The notes beneath the pieces are model-generated. The model ran no database searches, was not told the DNA's origin, and saw only the letters and a list, made by a program, of their open reading frames with translations. The position numbers were made by a program, and so were the translations under genes. A DNA stretch of 64,000 nucleotides from Rhodocyclaceae bacterium. Its GTDB lineage: Bacteria; Pseudomonadota; Gammaproteobacteria; Burkholderiales; Rhodocyclaceae. This document shows, piece by piece, positions 54,340 to 62,759 of this stretch (position 1 is the first letter of the stretch; every line of letters starts with the position of its first letter). The stretch covers positions 17,546 through 81,545 of the forward strand of contig JAGRFZ010000028.1 of NCBI GenBank assembly GCA_020445785.1, given 5' to 3'.

Positions 54340-55013
54340 TGGCCAAGACCTCTTTGCGCGACCGCATGAATTCGATCGACCTGAACCGCATGGTTCAGGA
54401 CTTCCAGGGCCTCGATCCCAACAATCCCGGCATGTGGCCGTTGCTGCCCCGGGTCGTCACCATGATCGCGGTGCTTGCGGCGACGATTGCCGCGGCATGG
54501 TGGTTCGACTGGAAGCCGTTGAGCGAGAGCCTCGAAGCGAGCCGCAAGGCCGAACTGGAGCTTCGCAACAAGTGGCGCGCCAAGAAGGCCCAGGCGGTCA
54601 ACCTCGAATCCCACAAGCAGCAGCTCGCGGACATCGATCGGGAGTTCGGCGCGCTGCTCCGCCAGTTGCCGAACAAGGCGGAGATGGACTCCCTGCTCGC
54701 CGACATCAACCAGGCAGGCCTCGGCCGTGGGCTCCTGTTCGAGTTGTTCAAGCCGGGCAACGATGTGATTCACGATTTTTACGCCGAAATGCCGATCCAG
54801 GTGCAGGTCGCAGGCAGCTACCACGATCTCGGTGCCTTCGCCGAAGACGTGGCCCACATGCCTCGCATCGTGTCCTTGCAGGACATCGGGCTGACGATGA
54901 ATGACGACGGCACGATGGTCCTCAAAGGCAAGGCGGTCACCTACCGCTACCTCGACGACGAGGAGATGGCAGCGCAGCGCAGCGCCAAGAATGCGGCAGC
55001 GAAGGGACGTTGA
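54339..55013 (+). CDS. pilO: type IV pilus assembly protein PilO
   Basis: A 224-residue bitopic membrane protein that pairs with PilN. TM helix at about 47-65 (VVTMIAVLAATIAAAWWF), then a coiled coil, then a ferredoxin-like periplasmic domain (MPIQVQVAGSYHDLGAFAEDVAHMPRIVSLQDIGL). The ATG overlaps the pilN stop (TAATG). It aligns the inner-membrane complex with PilP. Confidence 0.95.
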   Translation: MAKTSLRDRMNSIDLNRMVQDFQGLDPNNPGMWPLLPRVVTMIAVLAATIAAAWWFDWKPLSESLEASRKAELELRNKWRAKKAQAVNLESHKQQLADIDREFGALLRQLPNKAEMDSLLADINQAGLGRGLLFELFKPGNDVIHDFYAEMPIQVQVAGSYHDLGAFAEDVAHMPRIVSLQDIGLTMNDDGTMVLKGKAVTYRYLDDEEMAAQRSAKNAAAKGR

Positions 55014-55014
55014 T

Positions 55015-55617
55015 ATGCGACAGCCAATCAAGGGCATGCCTTTCCCGCCGGGCTCGTGGCCGAAGCGGGCAGCAGTTTCGCTGATCTTCCTGCTGATGGC
55101 GGCTTGTTCGAGCCCGCAGGAAGACATCCAGGTGTGGATGGACGAGCAGTCCAGGAACATGGCGGGAGAGGTCGAGCCGCTGCCCGAGATCAAGCCGGCG
55201 GAGCAGGTTTCGTACGTCGGCTACGACTACCCCGACCCGTTCCGCCCGGCGGCCACGGCGATCGATCTGGACATGCCGAGCGAGTTCCGGCCGGACCTGA
55301 CGCGTCGACGCGAACCGCTGGAGGCGTACGCGCTGGAAACGCTGGCCTTCGTCGGCACGCTGGAGATGAACGCCGAAAAGATCGCGTTGATCATGTTCCA
55401 GGCGCCGACCAAGAGCGCCAAGAAGGAGCAGGGCGACGGAACGCTCTATCAGATCCGCAAGGGCAATTACATGGGTCAGGATTTCGGCCTGGTGGCCGAG
55501 ATCAATGACACCGAACTGACACTGAAGGAACTCGTCGAGGATCTGAACGGCGAATGGGGAGAGCGGGTGACGACCATGGAATTGAAGGATCCGCTGGCCG
55601 AGGAGGCACCGAAGTGA
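55015..55617 (+). CDS. pilP: type IV pilus lipoprotein PilP
   Basis: A 200-residue inner-membrane lipoprotein (lipobox LLMAAC) that links PilN/PilO to the secretin. The PilP beta-domain is visible: DPFRPAATAID, LEAYALETLAFVGTLEMNAEKIALIMF, YQIRKGNYMGQDFGLVAEINDTELTLKELVEDLNGEWGER. The stop overlaps the pilQ start region. Confidence 0.94.
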   Translation: MRQPIKGMPFPPGSWPKRAAVSLIFLLMAACSSPQEDIQVWMDEQSRNMAGEVEPLPEIKPAEQVSYVGYDYPDPFRPAATAIDLDMPSEFRPDLTRRREPLEAYALETLAFVGTLEMNAEKIALIMFQAPTKSAKKEQGDGTLYQIRKGNYMGQDFGLVAEINDTELTLKELVEDLNGEWGERVTTMELKDPLAEEAPK

Positions 55618-57767
55618 TGAACAAGAGCTTGCGCAAGTCCCTGCTGGCACTGGCCACGGGTTTGGCGGTCAGCGTCGGCGCGGTGAATTTCGCCGCCGTT
55701 CCGGCCCACGCGGCGGATGCGGCGGTGGTCCAGGGCAATCGCATCGAGGCGATCGACGTCAATAACCAGGGCGGCCAGGTGATCTTGCGCCTGACCATGG
55801 CCGAACCGGTCAGCGCGCCGCCTCCGAGCTTCAGCGTGATGACGCCACCCAGAATCGCATTCGATTTTCACAGCACCAGCAACGGCCTCGGCGCCTCGGT
55901 GCAGCGCTTCGAAGCGGGTGATCTGCGCAGCGCGAACATCGTCCAGGTCGGCGATCGCACGCGCCTGGTGTTGAATCTGGATCGGGCGGTTCCCTACGAT
56001 ACGCGTACCGACGGACGCTTCGTCTTCATCACGCTGGCCCGAGCCAGCGCCGATGTCGGTACCGCCGAACCGGATGTCTACTCGTCCTTCGCTGCCCCTG
56101 CCGACGGCCGGGCGGTGGCCACGGACCGGGCGATCCGCGACATCGCATTTCGTCGCGGCATCGATGGCGAGGGCCGCATCGTGGTCGAGCTGGCAACGCC
56201 GGAGACGGCCATCGACATCCGTCGCATGGGCTCCAACCTGGTCGTCGATTTCCTCAAGACGACCTTGCCGGAGCCGCTGCGCCGTCGCCTGGACGTGGCC
56301 GACTTCGGCACGCCGGTGACCGAGATTTCGACCCAAGAACAGGGCGATACCGTGCGCATGACGATCAGCCCGCAGGGGTTGTGGGAGCACAACGCCTACC
56401 AGAGCGACAACCAGTTCGTGCTGGAGGTCAAGAAGGTCGTCGAAGATCCGCGCAAGCTGGTTCAGGGCCAGGGGCCCGGCTACCACGGCGAAAAGCTGTC
56501 GTTGAACTTTCAGAACATCGACGTTCGTTCGGTGCTGCAGGTGATCGCGGACTTCACCAACTTCAACATCATCACCAGCGATTCGGTCGATGGGCGCCTG
56601 ACGCTGCGGCTCAAGGATGTGCCCTGGGATCAGGCCCTGGACATCATTCTGCAGGCCCGAGGCCTCGACAAGCGCAAGAACGGCAACGTGATCTGGATCG
56701 CGCCGCGCGACGAACTCGCCGCCCGCGAAAAGCTGGAACTCGAGGCCAAGGCCCAGATCGGCGAACTCGAGCCGCTGGTGACCGAAACCTTCCGCATCAA
56801 CTACCACCAGGCCCGCGCCATCGCCAATTTCCTGTCGTCGGGCGAGCAGAGCATTCTCTCCAAGCGCGGCAGCGTGGTGGTGGACGAGCGCAGCAACAAG
56901 ATCTTCGTGCAGGACGTGCCGAGCAAGCTCGACGAGCTTCGCGGCCTGATTGCCGAAATCGACCTGCCCTCGCGCCAGGTACTGATCGAGGCCCGCATCG
57001 TCGAGGCCAGCGACACCTTCTCGCGCGATCTCGGCGCGCGCCTGGGTTTCGGCCTGTTCGCGCCGAAGACCGCCGACAACGGCGCACCGCGCTATTCCGT
57101 GGGCGGTGGGCTCGAGCAAAGCGCCTTCTTCGGTGGTCTGCTGGAGGACCAGCCGATCTACCAGGACACCCGTGCCATCAATCTCGCGGCGTCGCCGGAC
57201 AGCGGGACCCAGCCGGGCCTGTTGTCGCTGGTGTTGTGGAATTCGCGGGCCACGCGTTTTCTCGACCTGGAGATCTCGGCGCTCGAGGCCGACGGCCGCG
57301 GCAAGATCGTGTCGCGCCCGAAGGTCATGACGGCCGACCAGATCGAGGCGGTGATCGAGCAGGGGGTCGAGATCCCCTACCAGCAGGCCACCAGTTCCGG
57401 CGCCACCAGCGTGTCGTTCCGCAAGGCCAACCTGGCGCTGCGGGTCAAGCCGCAGATCACCCCGGACGGTCGCGTGATGCTGAGCCTGGAAGTGAACAAG
57501 GATTCGCGCGGCGAAGACACCGTCTCCGGCCCGGCGATCGACACCAAGCACGTCAAGACCGAGGTGTTGGTCGAGAACGGTGGCACCGTCGTGATCGGTG
57601 GTATCTACGTTCAGGATACGGCCTTCGCCACCAACAAGGTGCCCCTCTTGGGCGACATTCCGGTGCTTGGTCACCTGTTCAAGCAAAATACCAAGCGGGA
57701 CAACAAGACCGAACTCATCGTTTTCATCACGCCGAAGATCGTCGAGGATCATCTGGTCTCGCGCTGA
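55617..57767 (+). CDS. pilQ: type IV pilus secretin PilQ
   Basis: A 716-residue outer-membrane secretin. A signal peptide (KSLLALATGLAVSVGAVNFAAVPAHA) is followed by two AMIN domains (about 40-120 and 160-245), N0/N1 domains (KLSLNFQNIDVRSVLQVIADFTNFNIITSD), a secretin core (PRYSVGGGLEQSAFFGG ... GKIVSRPKVMTADQIEAVIEQGVEIPYQQ) and the C-terminal VPLLGDIPVLGHLFKQNTKRDNKTELIVFITPKIV. AGGAGG lies before the overlapping starts GTG 55614/ATG 55617; the ATG is used. Confidence 0.96.
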   Translation: MNKSLRKSLLALATGLAVSVGAVNFAAVPAHAADAAVVQGNRIEAIDVNNQGGQVILRLTMAEPVSAPPPSFSVMTPPRIAFDFHSTSNGLGASVQRFEAGDLRSANIVQVGDRTRLVLNLDRAVPYDTRTDGRFVFITLARASADVGTAEPDVYSSFAAPADGRAVATDRAIRDIAFRRGIDGEGRIVVELATPETAIDIRRMGSNLVVDFLKTTLPEPLRRRLDVADFGTPVTEISTQEQGDTVRMTISPQGLWEHNAYQSDNQFVLEVKKVVEDPRKLVQGQGPGYHGEKLSLNFQNIDVRSVLQVIADFTNFNIITSDSVDGRLTLRLKDVPWDQALDIILQARGLDKRKNGNVIWIAPRDELAAREKLELEAKAQIGELEPLVTETFRINYHQARAIANFLSSGEQSILSKRGSVVVDERSNKIFVQDVPSKLDELRGLIAEIDLPSRQVLIEARIVEASDTFSRDLGARLGFGLFAPKTADNGAPRYSVGGGLEQSAFFGGLLEDQPIYQDTRAINLAASPDSGTQPGLLSLVLWNSRATRFLDLEISALEADGRGKIVSRPKVMTADQIEAVIEQGVEIPYQQATSSGATSVSFRKANLALRVKPQITPDGRVMLSLEVNKDSRGEDTVSGPAIDTKHVKTEVLVENGGTVVIGGIYVQDTAFATNKVPLLGDIPVLGHLFKQNTKRDNKTELIVFITPKIVEDHLVSR

Positions 57768-57795
57768 GCACGACGACTGGCAATCGGGAGCATTC

Positions 57796-59694
57796 ATGTT
57801 CAAAGCAATTTTTTCGCGCCTGGCGGTAACCTTGCTCGCAACCGGCCTCGTGGCCTGCGGCGGCGGGGGCGGCGGGGATACCTGCATCGGCTGTCCGGTG
57901 GACGACGGCGCGCCGACCGCCACCGGCAGTTCGATGACGCTGATCGTCAGTTCGCCGACGCTCGCGACGGACGGTGCGGATCGGGTGACCGTGCGCGCCA
58001 CCGTCAAGGATGCGAACAACGCCGCGGTCCCCGAGCAGGAGGTTCGATTCAGTGCGGACAGCGGTACGCTGTCCGCGCCGTCTGCGATCACCGATGCCCA
58101 GGGGGTTGCCGTCGTCGAGTTCAATACCGACGACAACAAGGCCAACCGGCCGGCACGGATCCAGGCGTTCCACGGTTCGCTCGATGCCTCCGCCGAAATC
58201 GTCATTTCGGGTACGACACTGTCCTTCGGTGGCGATCTGGCCGGCGTCATCGGCCAGCCGGTGAATATGGTGGTGTCGCTGGCGGACGCCGCGGGAACCG
58301 TGATTGCCAACCGGGCGATCACGCTCGCTTCCCAACTCGGAAACCCGGTGCCCGCCTCGGTGACCACCAATGCCCAGGGCCAGGCGACGTTTTCCTTCGT
58401 GCCGACGGCCGGTGGTGGTCAGCCGGACGTCATTACGGCGACTTCATTGGGGGCCAGCTCCTCGCAGTCGGTGTCGATCTCGTCGGTCAATTTCCGCTTC
58501 GAGACACCGTCGTCGGGCAGCACGATTCCGGTGACGAGTGCCGGGGGCTGCCAACTGGTGGTGCTCAGCCTTTCCGGCTTCGGTGCCACCGAGGTCACCC
58601 TGACCAATCCGCGCGGAACGGTGCACGAAGACAGCGCCTGCAGCATCGGGACTTCCTCGTCGCTGGTCGTTCCGCTGGTGGGCGGTACCGCATCGGCCTA
58701 TGTCAAGGCGCCGAGCGCGGGCGACGCGAGCCTGCTGGCGACGGCGAGTGACGGCGGCACGAGCGCCTCGACGACCACATCCGTGAGTTTCATCGCGGTG
58801 ACGCCGGCTTCGGTGTCGCTGCAGGGCTCGCCGACGACGGTGGCACCGAGCGGTTCGAGCAATCTGACGGCGCTGGTCAAGGACGCCGAAGGCAACCCGG
58901 TGGCGGGCAAGACCGTGACCTTCTCCGCGCCCAATGGCGGTGGCTCGCCCTCTCCGGCGCAGGCCATCACCGACGAGGCCGGGCGGGCGCTGACCGTGTT
59001 CAACGCCGACCCGACGATCAGCGGCAAGGACTCCGTCATTCTGACGGCTTCGGTCGCGGGCACCGCAGTGTCCGGACAGACGTCGCTGACCGTGGCAGGG
59101 AATGCGGTCAATATCGTGATCGGTACCGACAACCTGATCAATCTGATCGAGCCGGTCAGCTACCGTAAGCGCTTCGTCGCCCTGGTGGGCGATACGGCCG
59201 GCAACCCGGTGCAGAATCAGGCGGTCACCGTTTCGATCAACTTCACCGCGTACCGGAAGGGGCGCTACGTCCTGGTCGATGGCGGGGAGCCGCCCTGGCA
59301 GCAGGCGGTCTCGGCGACCTGCGGTCCCGAAGAGCCGAACAACAACGGCATCGTCGACGACGCCGAGATCGGCGATGTGGATGGCGATGGGGTCTTCGAA
59401 CCGAACGGTTCTGCGGTTATCCGGCCGCCGGAGGGGGCTTCCGACGGTTCGACCGTCACCGTGGTCACCGACGAGGCCGGCGCCACCGAATTCTGGGTCG
59501 ATTACCCGCGCAACTTCGCCTCGTGGGCAAGGATCCGAGTGATCGCCACGGCCGTGGTTGCCGGCAACAACAGCGTCGCCAGCAGCGAGTTCTACCTGCC
59601 CGCGTTGGCCGAGGAAGTCGCCGACGAACTGGTGGCGCCGTCGTTCGAGGTCTCGCCGTACGGTACCTCCGACAGTTGTACGGACCCCTCGTGA
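57796..59694 (+). CDS. large Ig-like (Big-type) repeat lipoprotein downstream of pilQ
   Basis: A 632-residue lipoprotein ([17 protein letters not shown], lipid Cys21 followed by a Gly run), with two more Cys in GDTCIGCP. The rest is repeated bacterial Ig-like modules of about 95 residues: [51 protein letters not shown] is one, and [50 protein letters not shown] another. A more divergent C-terminal part contains a calcium-like loop [19 protein letters not shown]. It may decorate the cell surface or the pilus secretin. It lies 28 bp after pilQ. Confidence 0.82.
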   Translation: MFKAIFSRLAVTLLATGLVACGGGGGGDTCIGCPVDDGAPTATGSSMTLIVSSPTLATDGADRVTVRATVKDANNAAVPEQEVRFSADSGTLSAPSAITDAQGVAVVEFNTDDNKANRPARIQAFHGSLDASAEIVISGTTLSFGGDLAGVIGQPVNMVVSLADAAGTVIANRAITLASQLGNPVPASVTTNAQGQATFSFVPTAGGGQPDVITATSLGASSSQSVSISSVNFRFETPSSGSTIPVTSAGGCQLVVLSLSGFGATEVTLTNPRGTVHEDSACSIGTSSSLVVPLVGGTASAYVKAPSAGDASLLATASDGGTSASTTTSVSFIAVTPASVSLQGSPTTVAPSGSSNLTALVKDAEGNPVAGKTVTFSAPNGGGSPSPAQAITDEAGRALTVFNADPTISGKDSVILTASVAGTAVSGQTSLTVAGNAVNIVIGTDNLINLIEPVSYRKRFVALVGDTAGNPVQNQAVTVSINFTAYRKGRYVLVDGGEPPWQQAVSATCGPEEPNNNGIVDDAEIGDVDGDGVFEPNGSAVIRPPEGASDGSTVTVVTDEAGATEFWVDYPRNFASWARIRVIATAVVAGNNSVASSEFYLPALAEEVADELVAPSFEVSPYGTSDSCTDPS

Positions 59695-59742
59695 CCCGAT
59701 CCGACCTGCGCTGGCTCGGCTGAGCGTTTCCCGGAAAATCGA

Positions 59743-59782
59743 CGCCCCTTCGTATATCCTGCGAAGGGGCGTTTCTTCTTTC
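59743..59782 (+). terminator. Rho-independent terminator at the end of the pil unit
   Basis: CGCCCCTTCG (59743-59752) and CGAAGGGGCG (59762-59771) form a perfect 10-bp stem with a 9-nt loop, followed directly by TTTCTTCTTTC. It separates the pil/Ig-lipoprotein unit from aroK; the aroK ATG lies 5 bp past the T-rich tract, so aroK may be expressed by read-through or from an internal promoter. Confidence 0.85.
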
Positions 59783-59786
59783 GGGC

Positions 59787-60311
59787 ATGGGCACTGCGAA
59801 CATCTTCCTGGTCGGCATGATGGGGGCCGGCAAGACCACGGTCGGTCGCGAGTTGGCGAAGCGCCTCGGACGGCGCTTCGTGGATTGCGACCACGAAATC
59901 GAGGCGCGGACCGGGGTCCGCATTCCGGTGATCTTCGAGATCGAAGGCGAGGAGGGCTTCCGGCGGCGGGAGAGCCAGGAACTCGACGAACTCAGCCGAC
60001 AGCCGGATCTGGTGGTGGCTACCGGCGGCGGCATCGTCCTCGCCGAGGAAAACCGCAGGATGCTGAAGGGTCGCGGCTTCGTGATCTACCTCGACGTGGC
60101 CCCCGACGTGTTGTTCGAGCGCACCCGTCACGACCGCAACCGACCGCTGCTGCAGGTGGCCGACCCCTGCGGCCGGATCCGCGAACTGTACCGGCAGCGC
60201 GAGCCGCTGTATCGCGAGGTTGCCCATCTGGTGGTCCAGGGGCGCCGCGGATCGCCGGCGGCGATGGCCCGCAGCATCGAGCGTCAATTGGAGAAGACAT
60301 GCGAACGCTGA
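59787..60311 (+). CDS. aroK: shikimate kinase
   Basis: A 174-residue NMP-kinase-like enzyme that phosphorylates shikimate in chorismate synthesis. [39 protein letters not shown] contains the P-loop GMMGAGKT and shikimate-binding Asp, and [10 protein letters not shown] and the lid [11 protein letters not shown] are present. It overlaps the aroB start by 13 bp. The nearest upstream ATG lies directly after the terminator tract; no ribosome-binding site can be separated from it. Confidence 0.95.
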   Translation: MGTANIFLVGMMGAGKTTVGRELAKRLGRRFVDCDHEIEARTGVRIPVIFEIEGEEGFRRRESQELDELSRQPDLVVATGGGIVLAEENRRMLKGRGFVIYLDVAPDVLFERTRHDRNRPLLQVADPCGRIRELYRQREPLYREVAHLVVQGRRGSPAAMARSIERQLEKTCER

Positions 60312-61384
60312 ACGTCGCGCTCGGCGAGCGCAGCTATCCCATCCTTATCGGCGCAGGCCTGCGCCAAGAGGCCGGACTGATCCTGCCCCTGCTGAAGACG
60401 CCGCGGGTCGTGATCATCAGCAACGAGACCGTCGCTCCGCTCTACCTCGGTGGCTTGGCCGGCGTGCTGCGTGCGGCCGGCGTGGAGGTCGGCGAGATCG
60501 TCCTGCCGGACGGTGAGTCCTACAAGGACTGGCCGACGCTGAATCGGATATTCGACGAGTTGATGGCCGCCCGTTGCGAACGTTCGACCACCTTGATCGC
60601 CCTCGGTGGCGGCGTCATCGGCGACATGGTCGGCTTCGCCGCGGCGACCTTCCAGCGCGGGGTGCCCTTCATCCAGGTGCCGACCACGCTGCTGGCCCAG
60701 GTCGATTCCTCGGTCGGCGGCAAGACCGCGATCAACCATCCGCTCGGCAAGAACATGATCGGCGCCTTTCACCAGCCACGGCTGGTGCTGGCCGACATCG
60801 AGACACTGTCGACCCTGCCGGCACGGGAACTGGCGGCAGGCCTGGCGGAGGTGATCAAGTACGGACTCATCCGCGACGCCGCCTTCTTCGACTGGCTCGA
60901 GGCCAACATGGGCCGGCTGGTGGCCCGCGACGGCGAGGCACTCGCATATGCGATCGAGCGCTCGTGCGCCAACAAGGCGGAGATCGTGGCTGCCGACGAG
61001 ACCGAGCAGGGCGTGCGTGCGATCCTCAACCTGGGCCATACCTTCGGCCACGCGATCGAGGCCGGCATGGGCTACGGGGAGTGGCTGCACGGCGAGGCGG
61101 TGGCGGCTGGTGCAATGATGGCGGCGGAGCTGTCGCGGATGCGGGGCTGGTTGGATGCCGCCGACGTCGCGCGCATCGAGGCCATCCACCGGGCTGCCGG
61201 ACTGCCGGTGCGTGGGCCGGAGCTGCCGGTGGACCGCTATCTCCAACTGATGGCCCACGACAAGAAGGTCGAGGCGGGTCGGCTGCGACTGGTGCTGCTC
61301 GAAGGCATCGGCAGCGCCGTCATCGACGGCGATTCGCCCCGCGAATCGATCGAGGCCGCGATCCGGGAGCGCCTCGATGGATGA
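60299..61384 (+). CDS. aroB: 3-dehydroquinate synthase
   Basis: A 361-residue NAD- and zinc-dependent enzyme, second in the shikimate pathway. [61 protein letters not shown] is the classical core. The zinc ligands lie in [28 protein letters not shown] and [10 protein letters not shown]. It overlaps aroK and dgt, so the three are one translational unit. Confidence 0.97.
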   Translation: MRTLNVALGERSYPILIGAGLRQEAGLILPLLKTPRVVIISNETVAPLYLGGLAGVLRAAGVEVGEIVLPDGESYKDWPTLNRIFDELMAARCERSTTLIALGGGVIGDMVGFAAATFQRGVPFIQVPTTLLAQVDSSVGGKTAINHPLGKNMIGAFHQPRLVLADIETLSTLPARELAAGLAEVIKYGLIRDAAFFDWLEANMGRLVARDGEALAYAIERSCANKAEIVAADETEQGVRAILNLGHTFGHAIEAGMGYGEWLHGEAVAAGAMMAAELSRMRGWLDAADVARIEAIHRAAGLPVRGPELPVDRYLQLMAHDKKVEAGRLRLVLLEGIGSAVIDGDSPRESIEAAIRERLDG

Positions 61385-62507
61385 GGGCGGGCGCGCGCCG
61401 TACGCAGTGAGCGAGCACAACTCGCGGGGCCGCCGAGTCGCCGAGGATCCGCCCGCCGGTCGCGGCGAGTTCCAGCGAGATCGCGACCGGATCGTCCATT
61501 CCACCGCGTTTCGCCGGCTCGAGTACAAGACCCAGGTGTTCGTCAATCATGAGGGCGATCTCTTCCGCACGCGACTGACCCACAGCATCGAGGTCGCCCA
61601 GATCACCCGCAGCATTGCGCGCGCCCTCCGACTCAACGAGGATCTGGCCGAAGCCGTGGCGCTGGCCCACGATTTGGGCCACACGCCGTTCGGCCACGCC
61701 GGGCAGGAGGCGCTCAACGAGTGCATGAAACCCTTCGGCGGCTTCGAACATAATCTGCAGTCCTTGCGCACGGTCGATCTGCTCGAGGAGCACTATGCCG
61801 AATTCGACGGACTCAATCTGATGTACGAGACCCGGGAAGGCATCCTCAAGCACTGCTCGCCGGTCCACGCGCGCATGCTCGGCGAGCTGGGGCATCGGTT
61901 CATCGACAAGCGCCGCCCTTCTCTCGAGGGACAACTCGCCAATTTCTGCGACGAGATCGCCTACAACAACCACGACGTGGACGATGGCCTACGATCCGGT
62001 CTGATCACCCTCGAGCAACTCGACGAGGTGGAACTCTTCGCGCGCGAACGCACGCGCGTGTGCGAGCGGCATCCATCGCTGGCGGGGAGACGGTTGATCC
62101 ACGAGACCGTGCGTCGCATGATCAACCGCATGGCGCTCGACCTGATCGAGACGACGTCGGCCAACATTCGCGAGCAGCGCATCGAAACGCTGCAGCAGGT
62201 CGCCGAGGCGCCGGCGCTGGTCGGCCACGGCGAGGGGCTGCGCGAGCCGCTGCAGGCGCTCAAGGGCTTTCTGCGGGAAAACCTCTACCGGCACTACCAG
62301 GTGCTGCGCATGACCGAAAAGGCCCGTCGGATCATCCGCGACCTGTTTGCCGCGTTTCAGTCCGATCCGCGGCTGTTGCCACCCCAGTATCAGGAGAAGG
62401 CGCGGGAAGACGCGCCAAGAGCGATTGCCGACTACATTGCCGGCATGACCGACCGCTACGCGATCCGCGAGCATCGGCGACTGTTTGCGGTCGGAGAGAT
62501 TCACTGA
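61377..62507 (+). CDS. dgt: dGTPase-like HD-domain hydrolase
   Basis: A 376-residue deoxyguanosinetriphosphate triphosphohydrolase-like protein. The HD residues are visible in [13 protein letters not shown] and [19 protein letters not shown], and the later [18 protein letters not shown] supplies the last metal ligand. ATG 61377 overlaps the end of aroB. It hydrolyses dNTPs to nucleoside and triphosphate in this family; substrate choice here is not known. Confidence 0.93.
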   Translation: MDEGGRAPYAVSEHNSRGRRVAEDPPAGRGEFQRDRDRIVHSTAFRRLEYKTQVFVNHEGDLFRTRLTHSIEVAQITRSIARALRLNEDLAEAVALAHDLGHTPFGHAGQEALNECMKPFGGFEHNLQSLRTVDLLEEHYAEFDGLNLMYETREGILKHCSPVHARMLGELGHRFIDKRRPSLEGQLANFCDEIAYNNHDVDDGLRSGLITLEQLDEVELFARERTRVCERHPSLAGRRLIHETVRRMINRMALDLIETTSANIREQRIETLQQVAEAPALVGHGEGLREPLQALKGFLRENLYRHYQVLRMTEKARRIIRDLFAAFQSDPRLLPPQYQEKAREDAPRAIADYIAGMTDRYAIREHRRLFAVGEIH

Positions 62508-62565
62508 ACGGCGCGATCCGCCGGTGCGGGAGCGCCGAGCTCCGATGCCGCGCCGCAAAAAAGCC

Positions 62566-62595
62566 TTGAAACCTGTCGCTTCGCTGCGGTAAATT
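62566..62595 (+). promoter_or_regulatory. candidate sigma-70 promoter upstream of gltB
   Basis: TTGAAA (62566-62571) and TAAATT (62590-62595) are 18 bp apart. The start would be near 62602, just ahead of the paired hairpins. Confidence 0.5.
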
Positions 62596-62601
62596 CGGGC
62601 T

Positions 62602-62678
62602 TCCGCCAGTAGAGATCGGAGGGCTCCGCCAGGCGAGCCCGGCAAGCCGGTGAGCTTTTCGCGCCTCCGGCTTTTTTT
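62602..62678 (+). ncRNA. candidate leader or small RNA upstream of gltB
   Basis: A predicted transcript of about 77 nt runs from the promoter's start point to the end of the T run. It would contain a GGGCTC/GAGCCC stem followed by the terminator stem. No known RNA family was recognised. Confidence 0.35.
62644..62678 (+). terminator. intrinsic terminator upstream of gltB
   Basis: AAGCCGG (62644-62650) pairs with CCGGCTT (62667-62673) and is followed by an unbroken run of Ts to 62678. The loop is 16 nt. It lies between dgt and gltB and could end dgt transcription or attenuate gltB. Confidence 0.65.
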
Positions 62679-62759
62679 GACGTCTGCACGAAACCGTGCT
62701 GCCCGCCGCGCCGAATCAGGCTTCATGCAACGGCGCGCAAGTAGTCGAGGAAAGACAGG

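Larger units (their letters stand above)
62508..62759 (+). other. 252-bp gap between dgt and gltB with a probable terminated leader
   Basis: No protein gene was seen. From left to right it holds a sigma-70-like promoter, a GGGCTC/GAGCCC hairpin (about 62622-62641) and a terminator with a T run, followed by about 80 bp before the gltB start. This arrangement could make a short RNA and attenuate gltB. Confidence 0.5.
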
